Source: Dehalococcoidia bacterium (GTDB lineage Bacteria; Chloroflexota; Dehalococcoidia; Lucifugimonadales; SHYT01). From it: DNA of 64,000 nt. The number at the start of each line of letters is the position of its first letter. Position 1 is the first letter of the stretch. This document shows, one piece after another, positions 9,534 through 17,748 of the stretch. Under the pieces are notes generated by a model. That model had not been told where the DNA came from, did not search any database, and saw only the letters and a list, made by a program, of their open reading frames with translations. Both the position numbers and the translations under genes were made by a program. The DNA lies in the NCBI GenBank assembly GCA_009693045.1, contig SHXZ01000006.1:62001-126000 (forward strand), written 5' to 3'.

Positions 9534-9652
9534 GATGACCCTACCTCTGCCTGCCCATGACCGCGAGTCAGTGGCCCATGGCTTCGAGTAAAAAGCGTGT
9601 CCATGGCCGCCTTTTGCGCTAAGCTCTTTTGAGTTCACATTGCGAGGACGTG

Positions 9653-10930
9653 ATGGCAAACGAGTCCACATCCCCAATTTCCGGCCGCCCTAAACTCCGC
9701 CCGCTGGACATGCGCTGGGTGCAGGACGGCGACGCCAAATGGCTGATGCTCCGAGACCCCCTTGGCATCAGTCCGCAGCCCCTGCTGGTCCCCGGCGGCG
9801 CCGCGCCGCTGCTCGCCTTGTGCGACGGCACACGCGACCTGGCGACGATCAGGTCGTCGGCGGAGCTGCGCGCCGGGTTACGGCTGACCCCGGCGCAGCT
9901 TGCGGAGTTCGTCTCCGCGCTTGACCAGGCCCTGTTGCTGGACAACGAACGGTTTCACCAGGCCCACGCCAAGGCGCTTCGAACCTATCGCAGCGCCCCG
10001 TTCCGCTCGCCGGCTCTGGCAGGCACCGCGTATCCAGCGGAGCCGGAGCAGCTTGCGCAGACCCTTGTCGGCTACAGCAAGAACCTTGCGCCCCGTCAGG
10101 CCTCCTCCGCCGAGCACGGTGACGACCGCCGGGTTATGGGAGTCCTAAGCCCTCACATTGACTACGCGCGAGGCGGACCCGTGTACGCCGCGACGTGGGC
10201 TCACCTACAGGACGAGCTCCAGCAAACGGAGCTGGTCGTTGTCCTGGGCACTGACCACGTGGGCGGCCCAGGCGAGCTCACGCTGACCCGGAAAAGCTAT
10301 GCCACACCACTGGGCCGCGCCCCTACCGACACCCAGCTCGTGGATGCGTTGACGGACGCGCTGGGCCCCGATACCGTATTCGCCAACGAGCTCCACCACC
10401 GCAACGAGCACTCGGTGGAGCTGGCGACGGTCTGGCTCCACCACCTCCTCCGAGGGCGCGCCGTGGCGCTGCTCCCGGTGCTGTGCGGCTCCATGCACCA
10501 CCTCGTGCGCAACGGCGGGGACCCCGGCGATGACCAGGCCTTCACCTCGTTCCTCACGCTGCTCGCGGAAACGATGAGGCAGCGCCGAACGCTCATCGTG
10601 GCCGCGGGAGACCTTGCCCACGTCGGCCCGGTGTTTGGCGACGCCGCCCCTTATGGAAGGCCCGCACGCGACAGGCTCGCATCCGCCGATCGTGAGAGCC
10701 TGGCCGCCATCGGCCGCGTGGACCCCGAAGGCTTTTTCTCCACCGTCCGGAGAGACCGCGATGCGCGGCGATATTGCGGCCTAACGCCCATCTACCTGAT
10801 GTTGAGGCTGCTGGAGACGGCAGGAGCCTCGCAAGGCGATCTCATCGCGTACGATCAGTGCCCCGCCGACGATGAGGGCGGCTCGTTCGTGAGCATTGCC
10901 GGCATGGTTTTCAAAGGCGGCGCGAGCTAA
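9653..10930 (+). CDS. MEMO-family protein (AmmeMemoRadiSam system protein B) with N-terminal extension
   Basis: A 425-residue protein. Residues 1 to about 110 resemble a PqqD/RRE-like winged region (CDGTRDLATI, LTPAQLAEFVSALDQALLLD). The rest is a MEMO domain: SPHIDYARGG (His near 168), VVLGTDHVGG (His near 201), AAGDLAHVGP and RRYCGLTPIYLM (Cys near 374), matching the His/His/Cys metal site of MEMO1. MEMO proteins are often encoded with AMMECR1 and a radical-SAM enzyme, but neither partner is here; the selW-like gene follows 134 bp later. ATG 9653 follows GCGAGGACGTG. Its biochemical role is unsettled for the family. Confidence 0.85.
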   Translation: MANESTSPISGRPKLRPLDMRWVQDGDAKWLMLRDPLGISPQPLLVPGGAAPLLALCDGTRDLATIRSSAELRAGLRLTPAQLAEFVSALDQALLLDNERFHQAHAKALRTYRSAPFRSPALAGTAYPAEPEQLAQTLVGYSKNLAPRQASSAEHGDDRRVMGVLSPHIDYARGGPVYAATWAHLQDELQQTELVVVLGTDHVGGPGELTLTRKSYATPLGRAPTDTQLVDALTDALGPDTVFANELHHRNEHSVELATVWLHHLLRGRAVALLPVLCGSMHHLVRNGGDPGDDQAFTSFLTLLAETMRQRRTLIVAAGDLAHVGPVFGDAAPYGRPARDRLASADRESLAAIGRVDPEGFFSTVRRDRDARRYCGLTPIYLMLRLLETAGASQGDLIAYDQCPADDEGGSFVSIAGMVFKGGAS

Positions 10931-11064
10931 AGCAACGGAGACAGTCCGCTCGTCCGCAACGCCCCCCCCAAGCAACCAGAAAGCAGGCGCGTGCCCCCCC
11001 CTGTGTATACTGAGGGAGTTCAGCCCAAACAAACGACTCAGTATCGGCAGGTTAGGGGGGCGTC

Positions 11065-11337
11065 ATGGAAGGCAAGGCCCACCTGGAGATTCTCTACTGC
11101 GTCTCCTGAGGGTACTTTGCGACGGCCACCTGGATGGCGGCTGAATTCTGGAGCGCATGGGGCGCCAACCTCGCCATCACGCTCACACCCTCGGACGACG
11201 GACGCCTTGAGGTGTACTTGGACCGTGAGAAGATCTTTGACCACAAAGCCGAAGGCGGCAAGTACCCCGACCTGGAGCGCGTCCGCGCACTGAAGCAGGT
11301 CATCAAGAAGAAGATGGCGGCAGTGGGCGTACGCTAG
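11065..11337 (+). CDS. SelW/SelT/SelH (Rdx) family selenoprotein, Sec at codon 15
   Basis: ATG 11065, preceded by AGGGGGG, opens a frame reading HLEILYCVS-TGA-GYFATATWMA. The TGA at 11107-11109 is in register with the following 76 codons (LAITLTPSDDGRLEVYLDRE, KIFDHKAEGGKYPDLERV), giving 90 residues with Sec15. The motif C12-V-S-U15-G-Y aligns with the CxxU/CxxC redox site of the thioredoxin-fold Rdx family (YCVPCGY in cysteine homologues). Downstream of the TGA a short hairpin can form (GCCA 11125-11128 with TGGC 11135-11138, loop CCTGGA), a weak bSECIS candidate. Selenocysteine is well known in this family. The sel machinery is not in the window, so decoding is inferred. Confidence 0.87.
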
Positions 11338-11475
11338 TGTAGTGCCTCTGAAATTACGTTAGTTTTGGAAGCGGCTCTGGGGAACAATCTCCTCCCCCGT
11401 TGAGGGGGAGGATTAAGGTGGGGGTGAGACGTTGCTCCTGATCCAACGTAACGAAGCGTTAGAAGCACTACTCTA
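11335..11475. repeat. 141-bp MITE-like element overlapping the selW stop codon
   Basis: The ends are TAGTGTAGTGCCTCT and, read inward from the other side, TAGAGTAGTGCTTCT (13 of 15 identical). Inside is a CTCCTCCCCC/GGGGGAGGA hairpin of a type dispersed through the window. There is no coding capacity. The first three bases are the stop codon of the SelW-like gene. Confidence 0.6.
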
Positions 11476-11612
11476 GCGCAGCAGCCGCTCCAGAAGCCGG
11501 TCATCCGCGCTGACTACCTCCTACAAGTGTCCTTGTAAGGGCTTGCGGGGGGGGGTATCCTGTGAGTACTGTCGGCGGGAAACTACGGGAAAGAAGCCCC
11601 GCTCACCCCCTG

Positions 11613-12170
11613 TTACCGATGCACGCTCAGATGCAACGATTGGCCCGGGTTGGGCCTTCCGGGCGTGTGGCCAAGCGGAATGACTTCCGCGTGAAGCGTC
11701 TCGCGGGTCAACTCCAGCACCGCCACGGTGCCCAGCCGCGCGTCCTTGTGATGCGGAAGGACCAGGCTGCCGGGGTTCAGAAGCACCGCGCCGTCCCGGC
11801 ATTCCAGACGCTCCAGGTGCGTGTGACCACCGATAAGCACGTCCACCTTCACACCGAAGTGGGCCCGCTCCATGTCAGCGATCGGGCGGTCCTCACGCAC
11901 CAAGCTGTGCACCATCCCGATGCGCCAGCCCTCAAGGTCAATCCTCTGCACAGGCTTCATGCTCGGGTGATCAAAGTTGTCGTTGTTCCCCGTGGCGACC
12001 ACAATGGGCGCAAACTGCTCCAGCCACTCCAGCACCAGCGGCGAGGTGACATCGCCCGCGTGGAGCACGATATCAACGCTCTTGAAAAAGGCGCTGACCT
12101 CCGGCCCCAGATTATCCAGCGTGTTCAGCGGGCCGGGAAGATGGGTGTCTGAGACGATGGCGACGCGCAT
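11613..12170 (-). CDS. YfcE/MJ0936-type metallophosphodiesterase
   Basis: A 185-residue calcineurin-like phosphoesterase. It starts MRVAIVSDTHLPG (D-x-H metal motif), then IVLHAGDV (GD), VVATGNNDNF (GNxD), and VLIGGHTHLERL (GHTH) plus LLNPGSLVLPH, the complete motif set of the YfcE branch. The start at 12170 is chosen because the family begins directly at beta-1; upstream codons lie in repeat-rich DNA. It is a cytoplasmic Mn-dependent phosphodiesterase of unknown physiological substrate. It is convergent with the selW region and separate from the thiolase gene. Confidence 0.88.
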   Translation of the reverse strand: MRVAIVSDTHLPGPLNTLDNLGPEVSAFFKSVDIVLHAGDVTSPLVLEWLEQFAPIVVATGNNDNFDHPSMKPVQRIDLEGWRIGMVHSLVREDRPIADMERAHFGVKVDVLIGGHTHLERLECRDGAVLLNPGSLVLPHHKDARLGTVAVLELTRETLHAEVIPLGHTPGRPNPGQSLHLSVHR

Positions 12171-12340
12171 GAAACGATAATACCCCCTTGCGTCAAACGG
12201 CGGCAAGCCTGGTTCGGCCTGGCAGGGTTTTTCAATTCTGCCATGCTGAGCGGAGCGAAGCATCTCTCCTGGCGCCTAAGCTGCGACGTGACGCGCGATG
12301 AATCCGGATCTCTGGTGTTCTGTCGGCCCCAGGATGCCTC

Positions 12341-12545
12341 ATACCATCTCTGAAAGAGAGTGGCGGCTACGCAACCATGCCATTCTGATGGAGCGAAGCG
12401 ACCGAGGAATCTCCCCACGCATCGTCACTCGCCCACGGATCTGTTGAGGTTCCTCGCGGAGTTTACCCTGAGCGAAGCGAACGGGCTCAGAATGGCGGGA
12501 CAAGAACAGGCGTTTTTAAACGCCACCTTCAAACAGAGTTGGTAT
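12341..12545. repeat. 205-bp dispersed repeat with ATACCA termini (copy A)
   Basis: It starts ATACCATCTCTGAAAGAGAG and ends CAGAGTTGGTAT, an inverted pair (ATACCATCTCTG against ATACCAACTCTG, 11 of 12). The interior carries GGAGCGAAGCGACCGAGGAA and, further on, a reversed GAGCGAAGCGAACGGGCTCA arm, so the whole element is itself partly palindromic. Very similar copies lie at 18481-18688 and 24663-24867. Confidence 0.85.
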
Positions 12546-12669
12546 TACTTGCCGAGAACTGAAAGACCCTGTTCGGGCTGGCGTCTTCTTGCCGACGCCC
12601 GTTGCGCCCCGTCCCTAAATCTGCTACCTTCGGGCACAGCCGATGCGACTCAGAGGGAGGGGAGAGCCT

Positions 12670-13863
12670 ATGGCCAACCAGCGGCGAGAAGCAGCAATCG
12701 TCGGCATCCACGAGTACCCCCTGCGCGTCGTCGGACCAGACGTCTCCGCCATGCACATCAAGGTGGAGAGCGCCCGCAAGGCCCTGGAGGACGCCGGCCT
12801 CTCCTGGAAGGACGTGGACGCCGTCTACGACGCGGGCGAGGGCGGCCTCGGCGGCCTGGAGATCGCCGACTACTTCGGCTTCCGGCCCACGGTCATCGAC
12901 ACCACCGCTGTGGGCGGCAGCTCCTTTGAGTTCCAAGCTGCCCACGCCTGGCGCGCCATCGCCGCGGGCAAGGCCAAGGTCGCGCTGCTCACCTACGGCT
13001 CCACCGCCCACTCCCAGTCCCGCGCCATCGGCACCGGCGGCGCCACCGGCCAGGGCGCGCCCCGGCCCCAGAGCAACATGGAAGACCCCTGGGGCCTCAC
13101 CCTCATCGCCGGCTACGCCATGGTCAAGCAACGCCACATGTTCCAGTACCACACCACCAACGAGCAGTTCGCCGAGATCTCGGTCGCCACGCGCCTGCAC
13201 GCCACCCGCAACCCGGAGGCCGTCAAGGCCATGACCGACCTGGCCTTCGTCGGCACGGGCGAGATCAGCATCCAGGACGTGCTTACCTCCCGCATGATCG
13301 CCGACCCGCTCCGCCTCCTGGAGTGCTGCATGGTCTCCGACGGCGGCGGCGCGGTCGTCATCGCCTCCCGCGACGTCGCGCGCAACACCAAAAAGCGCCC
13401 CGTCTGGATCATCGGCAGCGGCGAGGCCACCAAGTACCCCGAGAACGGCGGCGACATCACCGTCAGCGCCGGCGCCCAGTCCGGCCCCATCGCCTTCGCC
13501 GAGGCCGGCGTCCGCCCCGGCGAGATTGACATCGCCATGATCTACGACTCGTTCACCATCACCGTGCTCGCCATCCTGGAGGACATGGACTTCTGCAAGA
13601 AGGGCGAGGGCGGCGCCTTCGTCCAGGGCGGGCGCCTCAAGTTCAACTCCGGCAAGAAGCCCGCCCTCAACACCGACGGCGGCGGCCTCTCCTCCAACCA
13701 CCCGGGCATGCGCGGCATCTTCCTGCTCCTCGAGGCGGCGCGCCAGCTCCGCGGCGAGTCCCACTCCCAGGTGCCCAACGCCCGCCTCGCCGTCGCCACC
13801 GGCAACGGAGGCCAGCTCGGCTCCCGTCACTCCACCGGCGCCATCATTCTTGCGAGGGACTAA
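12670..13863 (+). CDS. Thiolase-like protein (SCP2/archaeal-type) paired with DUF35 protein
   Basis: A 397-residue protein with REAAIVGIHEYPLRVVG at the N terminus, the mid segment TTAVGGSSFEFQAAHAWRAI, IYDSFTITVLAILEDM, and the C-terminal NTDGGGLSSNHPGMRGIF carrying the thiolase NxGGG...HP active-site region. The usual catalytic cysteine of degradative thiolases is not visible in the VGGSSFEF position, as is common in members that work with an OB-fold DUF35 partner. That partner is encoded 86 bp downstream. A role in acyl-CoA carbon-carbon bond chemistry is probable; direction and substrate are unknown. The start at 12670 follows GGGAGGGGAG. Confidence 0.85.
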   Translation: MANQRREAAIVGIHEYPLRVVGPDVSAMHIKVESARKALEDAGLSWKDVDAVYDAGEGGLGGLEIADYFGFRPTVIDTTAVGGSSFEFQAAHAWRAIAAGKAKVALLTYGSTAHSQSRAIGTGGATGQGAPRPQSNMEDPWGLTLIAGYAMVKQRHMFQYHTTNEQFAEISVATRLHATRNPEAVKAMTDLAFVGTGEISIQDVLTSRMIADPLRLLECCMVSDGGGAVVIASRDVARNTKKRPVWIIGSGEATKYPENGGDITVSAGAQSGPIAFAEAGVRPGEIDIAMIYDSFTITVLAILEDMDFCKKGEGGAFVQGGRLKFNSGKKPALNTDGGGLSSNHPGMRGIFLLLEAARQLRGESHSQVPNARLAVATGNGGQLGSRHSTGAIILARD

Positions 13864-13871
13864 AAGAACGA

Positions 13872-13920
13872 CCCCCGCCTAAAGGCGGGGGCATATATGC
13901 CGCGCCCTTTAGGGCGCGGC
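13872..13920. other. Two tandem GC-rich hairpins between thiolase and DUF35 genes
   Basis: Stem 1 pairs CCCCCGCC with GGCGGGGG around TAAA (13872-13891). Stem 2 pairs GCCGCGCCC with GGGCGCGGC around TTTA (13899-13920). There is no T-run on the plus strand, so this is more likely an mRNA processing or attenuation structure than a strong terminator. Confidence 0.6.
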
Positions 13921-13949
13921 AAAAACCCAAACTGTGAGGGACTTACGCC

Positions 13950-14375
13950 ATGACAACCCAACGCGTGCCACGCCCGCAACCGCGGTTCCCCGAGCCGGAC
14001 ACCGAGCCCTTCTGGAAAGCCACCAAGGACCACAAGCTTACCTACCAAAAGTGCAACGACTGCAACACCGTGGTGTTCTACCCGCGACGCCACTGCACCA
14101 AGTGCGGCTCCGCCAACCTCGCCTGGCACACCTCCAAAGGCCTCGGCGCCGTGTACACCTTCAGCGTGGTGGTGCAGAACCGCAACCCCTCTTTCCGTGA
14201 CCTGGGTGCATACGCCGTCGGGTACGTGGACCTGGACGAAGGCTTCCGCATAATGACCAACGTGGTGGGTGTGAAAAACCCCTCCACGGACGTCAAGTGC
14301 GGCATGCGCGTCAAGGTAAAGTGGGAAGACCAGCCCGGCGGCGAGATCAGCCTGCCCCTCTTTGAGCCGGCGTAG
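13950..14375 (+). CDS. DUF35 zinc-ribbon/OB-fold acyl-CoA-binding partner of thiolase
   Basis: A 141-residue protein with a rubredoxin-like zinc ribbon near residues 32-52 (CNDC...CTKC), followed by an OB-fold domain (GLGAVYTFSVVVQNRNPSF, AYAVGYVDLDEGFRIMTNVV, GMRVKVKW). The family binds CoA thioesters and forms complexes with thiolase or HMG-CoA-synthase-like proteins, which fits the gene just upstream in the same orientation. It contains four zinc-ligand cysteines and no other cysteine motif except VKCGM. The hairpins between the genes suggest differential expression within one transcript. Confidence 0.9.
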   Translation: MTTQRVPRPQPRFPEPDTEPFWKATKDHKLTYQKCNDCNTVVFYPRRHCTKCGSANLAWHTSKGLGAVYTFSVVVQNRNPSFRDLGAYAVGYVDLDEGFRIMTNVVGVKNPSTDVKCGMRVKVKWEDQPGGEISLPLFEPA

Positions 14376-14517
14376 CAAGGGCCGCAGACGCTCCAGCCGC
14401 TAGGTTGGCAGGCCAGGTGCGACACTCCAGGCAACAAGCGCTGAGGACAGATTCAGCGTGATTGTAAGTGCTGCTCTTCGGAGGTTCCACTGAACGGTAC
14501 TTGAAGGGGAGGACGGA

Positions 14518-14924
14518 ATGGCACAAAGTCGGCCAAACCCAGATGAAGCACAACTTTCCGCTGCTATAACACACACCGCAGAACGCCTTGCTTCTGGAGC
14601 TAGCGTTGACTCCATAGCCGACGATTTAAGCAAGAGATTGCCAAACATTAAGCGGTCGGAGATTAAGGAATTTGTTGAGAGAATAAGAGAACGTCTCATA
14701 GATGATTTGAAAATTCACCACAGGGTCGTGCGGCACTGCGTGGAAAACATACCAAGCAAATGGTGTGGGGCACCATTATCCTGGGCGCCGGGGGAATCCT
14801 GACACTCGTCACGTATAACGCCGCCCAAAGCGGCGGGGCGTACTTTATCTTCTGGGGCGCGATGTTGGTGGGTGGCATGTCACTTCTTAGAGGTCTTTGG
14901 GGGTGGTTTGCTAACCAAGACTAA
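14518..14924 (+). pseudogene. Small membrane protein gene, probably frameshifted
   Basis: The 5' frame (ATG 14518, after GGGGAGGACGGA) reads QLSAAITHTAERLASGASVD and EIKEFVERIRERLIDDLKIH before drifting and ending at 14802. A different frame from ATG 14760 to 14924 encodes MVWGTIILGAGGILTLVTYN and GGAYFIFWGAMLVGGMSLL, two convincing transmembrane helices. The pattern of a helical N-terminal region followed by a positively charged stretch (GKHTKQ) and two helices suggests one ancestral protein broken by an indel near 14720-14750. Alternatively these are two overlapping small genes. Base composition is less GC-rich than the neighbours, suggesting a different origin. Function unknown. Confidence 0.5.
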
Positions 14925-15137
14925 CGCGTTACTCAACAAGCTGGTGACCTACTGCCACCCGCTTGTTCGTTTCAACGGTCAACGTTACCTTGACACTCTT
15001 AGGCGTTTGTGCGTGCGCCACCTGCCCCGGTTTCGAGCGGGCAGTAGTGCGGAATTGGCAGTAGAGGGCATAAGTAGGTATCTGCAATTATCCCGAGCTT
15101 TCTTGGGGCCCAACTCCAACGCCTAGCAAGGGGCTGA

Positions 15138-15412
15138 CTAGCGTGCCAGCACCGTCCGCAGCAGCGCCAGCCGTATGTACAGCCCGTTGCGCATCTGCTG
15201 CCAGTAGAACGCCCGCCGGTCGCTGTCCACCTCCGGGCTGATGCCGTCCACGCGCGGGAACGGGTGCATGATGATCGCCCGCTTGCGCATCAGGCCAAGC
15301 AGGCGCTCGTCAACCCGGAACGCCCGGTGCTCGGCCTCCGCGGCCTGCGCCGTCGCGCCCGCCGCGGCCCTCGGCAGGTCCGTCTGTCTCGTCCACGGTG
15401 TCCAACCGCGTA
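15138..15412 (-). pseudogene. pyrB: Aspartate carbamoyltransferase C-terminal remnant
   Basis: On the minus strand the frame reads [38 protein letters not shown] and [18 protein letters not shown], ending LRTVLAR with TAG at 15138. This matches the C terminus of PyrB (MHPLPRVxEISPEVD; the MRNGLYxRMALL helix). Only about 90 codons are present, there is no start, and the N-terminal carbamoyl-phosphate domain is absent. The frame upstream degenerates ([16 protein letters not shown]) and closes at a TAG. It is a truncated relic left by a deletion; an intact pyrB presumably lies elsewhere. Confidence 0.8.
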
Positions 15413-15426
15413 ACTCCTAAGCCGGC

Positions 15427-15464
15427 AAAAACAAGAAGGGTGCAGGTACGCTGCACCCTTCTTG
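15427..15464 (-). terminator. Rho-independent terminator of the pha genes
   Basis: A 14-bp perfect stem (CAAGAAGGGTGCAG and complement) with a 5-nt loop, followed on the minus strand by TTTTT. It lies just beyond phaE. Confidence 0.9.
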
Positions 15465-15497
15465 TCCATCGCTCGGTCGAGTCCAGGAATTTTAGAA

Positions 15498-16064
15498 TTA
15501 AGCGGCCTTGCGCGGGCGCTTCGACGCCGGAGCGGTGGTTGCCGCGGCCGTCTCGGCCGCCGATGCGGATGAACGGGCCAGCGTGGCCTGCACGTCCTCT
15601 AGGCGCTCTTCCATGTCCTCCAGGCGCTGCTCTATCGCCTTGAGCTGCTCGGCAACGGCCAGCACCTGCTTCCGAGACGGGATGTTCAACGTGCGCAGCG
15701 TCTCCTCCATCTGCGGCTCAATCGCCTTGCGGAGCGAGCCCTGCGCCGCCAGGTTTTGCGCCAGCAACTGGCCCATGGCCGTGGAGTAGTCCTGCCCGCC
15801 CATCATGTCTGCAAACGTCTTGGTCCACATCTCCAGCGACTCGTCCATGAACTTTCGGAGCGACTCAGGGTCCGTCGGCGCGACCTGCTGCTTGAACGCG
15901 CCTGAGAACGCCTTGAGCCACACCTCGGACATCTGCCGGTACCCCTCAAGAGGGTCGGCCTCAGGACGCTTGCTGTACAAGTTCGCCCACATCTGGGCCG
16001 TGTCGGTCGCCGACTTCTGCCATTGCTGGAACAGGTCGGTCATACCCTTGGAATCCATGGCCAT
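15498..16064 (-). CDS. phaE: PhaE-like subunit of class III PHA synthase
   Basis: A 188-residue protein rich in Trp/Gln near the N terminus (TDLFQQWQKSATDTAQMWAN), with EMWTKTFADMMGGQDYSTAM and LNIPSRKQVLAVAEQLKAIE, the conserved PhaE segment. A predicted coiled coil follows (EQRLEDMEERLEDVQATLA), then an Ala/Thr/Lys tail (ASKRPRKAA) like that of phasins. PhaE forms the active polyhydroxyalkanoate synthase with PhaC on granules. The start at 16064 follows GAGGGGGTAACGG, and the gap to phaC is only 3 bp, so the two are translationally linked. Confidence 0.85.
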   Translation of the reverse strand: MAMDSKGMTDLFQQWQKSATDTAQMWANLYSKRPEADPLEGYRQMSEVWLKAFSGAFKQQVAPTDPESLRKFMDESLEMWTKTFADMMGGQDYSTAMGQLLAQNLAAQGSLRKAIEPQMEETLRTLNIPSRKQVLAVAEQLKAIEQRLEDMEERLEDVQATLARSSASAAETAAATTAPASKRPRKAA

Positions 16065-16067
16065 CCG

Positions 16068-17171
16068 TTACCCCCTCGAACTCGCCGTATGTGGCGTGCG
16101 AACCGCCAGCCACTCGCTCAACTGAGGAAACAGTACGCGAGACGCTCTCCGGCCCGCGAACACCGAGATGTGGCCGCCCGGAAGCTCCACGTATTCCTTG
16201 TCTGTGCTGGAGACGACGTCCATGAGCGCTTTGACCGATGACGCGGGCGCAATGTGGTCCTGCGCCGCCCCGACAACCAGGATCGGCAGCGTGACCGCTT
16301 TGGGGTCAACCAACTTGCCGGCGACGCGGAACTGCCCTTTGATGAGCAGATTGTCACGGTACAGGTCGCGCGCAAGCTGCCGGAAGAACTGCCCCGGCAT
16401 CTGGATGTAGTCGTTGGCCCAGTCGTTGAGCGCCTGGAAGGTGGGCAGATATGCCTCATTCTCCAGGTTCCACATGAGGTTGGTGTAGGTCATCACGTCA
16501 CCAAGCGGCCTCAGCAGTTTGAAGCCCAGCCCCATGGCGCTGGTGGGGACGCCGCCCCAGGTGTTGACCAGCGTCTCGGCCGGGAAGGCGGCGCTGCCCA
16601 CCCACGACTTAAACATGCCGCCCTTGTCAAAGTCTATCGGGCCCACCATCGACACCAGGTTGCGCACCGGCGCGTCCGGCGTCAGCGCCAGGTAGCTGGC
16701 GGTTATGGGCACGCCCAAGCACACCGCCACGATGCTGAGTTTCTCGGCGCCGGTCAGCGACAGGGTCTTCCTGACGGCTCTTGGGAGAAAGTCCAGCGAC
16801 GTTTGCTCAAAGCCGACGTCCGCGTCCTCGTCACCCGCCTCGCCCCAGTCCAGCAGGTAGGTGTCGTAGCCGGAAAGGCACATCGCCCGGATGAAGCTGC
16901 TGTCGGGCAGCAAGTCAAGGGCGTACGGCTTGCTGATCCCGATCCAGGGGACAACGAGCAGCGGCTCAGGTTGCACTCGCTCTGCCATGGGGAAGTAGTG
17001 GTACAGACGGACCTTGCGCTTGCTCCACACCAGCTCTCTTGGCGTGCTCGCAACGTCCCTGCGGAAATCGCCCCGAGCCAACTGGGCCACGTGTCCAGCG
17101 CGGCGCGCGGCCCGTTCTTGCTCATCACGGACAGCGTCCATAGGGGATTCTTTCTGGTTGGGCGTGGTCAT
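16068..17171 (-). CDS. phaC: Class III polyhydroxyalkanoate synthase PhaC
   Basis: A 367-residue alpha/beta-hydrolase-fold polymerase, the usual length of class III enzymes. It carries PLLVVPWIGISKPYALDLLP, YDTYLLDWGEAGDEDAD, the lipase-like box VAVCLGVP with the nucleophilic cysteine, an Asp in GAAQDHIAP, and a His in LPGGHISVF. The box is A-x-C-x-G instead of the common G-x-C-x-G. ATG 17171 follows GAGGAGGCTCCACCG. It polymerises 3-hydroxyacyl-CoA into storage polyester on granules with PhaE. The two short phasin-like genes and the PadR regulator lie upstream on the same strand, separated by a repeat-containing gap. Confidence 0.9.
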   Translation of the reverse strand: MTTPNQKESPMDAVRDEQERAARRAGHVAQLARGDFRRDVASTPRELVWSKRKVRLYHYFPMAERVQPEPLLVVPWIGISKPYALDLLPDSSFIRAMCLSGYDTYLLDWGEAGDEDADVGFEQTSLDFLPRAVRKTLSLTGAEKLSIVAVCLGVPITASYLALTPDAPVRNLVSMVGPIDFDKGGMFKSWVGSAAFPAETLVNTWGGVPTSAMGLGFKLLRPLGDVMTYTNLMWNLENEAYLPTFQALNDWANDYIQMPGQFFRQLARDLYRDNLLIKGQFRVAGKLVDPKAVTLPILVVGAAQDHIAPASSVKALMDVVSSTDKEYVELPGGHISVFAGRRASRVLFPQLSEWLAVRTPHTASSRG

Positions 17172-17538
17172 CGGTGGAGCCTCCTCATGCCGTCCCGGAG
17201 CCGCCGCACAACCTGGGGCCCGCGCGCGGCGGTGGTTTCATCAAAGGCAGTCTACTACGGATAGGAATTACGCAGTTGCCCCTCAGCCCATGATCATCGC
17301 CGCCATTCTAAGGGAGCGAAGCGACCGAGGAATCTCCCCACGTTTCGTTACCCGCCCAGATACTTCGGGGGGATTCTTCGCGGAGTTTACTCTGAGCGAA
17401 GCAAACGGGCTCAGAATGGCGAGGATACGGTTGTTCCCTCAGGTCTGATGTCTTCAACTGCGTAAGTTCTATACGGATAGGACAAGCTGCCCGGTCCCCT
17501 CACAGGTTCAGGGCAGCTTGTCCTTGCGCCAAGGAGCG
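17172..17538. repeat. Gap between phaC and phasin genes holding a repeat core and a hairpin
   Basis: From about 17302 to 17422 lies a core copy of the dispersed repeat (GGAGCGAAGCGACCGAGGAA ... GAGCGAAGCAAACGGGCTCA) without recognisable ATACCA ends. At 17480-17523 arms GGACAAGCTGCCC and the exact complement, 18 nt apart, form a hairpin just after the first phasin-like gene that may separate it from phaC. No gene is seen. Confidence 0.7.
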
Positions 17539-17736
17539 TTATGCCTGGGGGAGCGAAAGCGCCTTGAACCAGAACTTGACACCGGCCTCGGCCAACTGCT
17601 GCTGGCTGCGGACGAGCTTCGTCCAGGCCTCAAACTGGACGGCGCTGGCGGCGATCACCGCGCTCTGGACCTCGTCAATGGCCTCGAGGGGCACCTGGGG
17701 CGCCTGGAACACCTGGAAGTCGGTTGCGGTAGTCAT
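17539..17736 (-). CDS. Short phasin-like protein
   Basis: A 65-residue helical protein (FQVFQAPQVPLEAIDEVQSA, AVQFEAWTKLVRSQQQLAEA) starting after AAGGAGAGAT. Composition and size fit a miniature granule-associated amphipathic helix protein. It lies 12 bp downstream of another small protein of the same style, within the PHA locus. No catalytic motif is present. The phasin assignment rests mainly on context and amphipathic helix content, so it could instead be a PHA-linked protein of unknown function. Confidence 0.6.
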   Translation of the reverse strand: MTTATDFQVFQAPQVPLEAIDEVQSAVIAASAVQFEAWTKLVRSQQQLAEAGVKFWFKALSLPQA

Positions 17737-17748
17737 ATCTCTCCTTCC

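Noticed and set aside
12529-13830. 433-residue minus-strand frame over the thiolase gene
   Set aside because: Antisense shadow; composition is repetitive Ala/Gly/Val/Asp and no family is visible.
14872-15126. 84-residue frame after the small membrane protein
   Set aside because: No ribosome-binding site or motif; overlaps the end of the membrane frame and looks like non-coding DNA.
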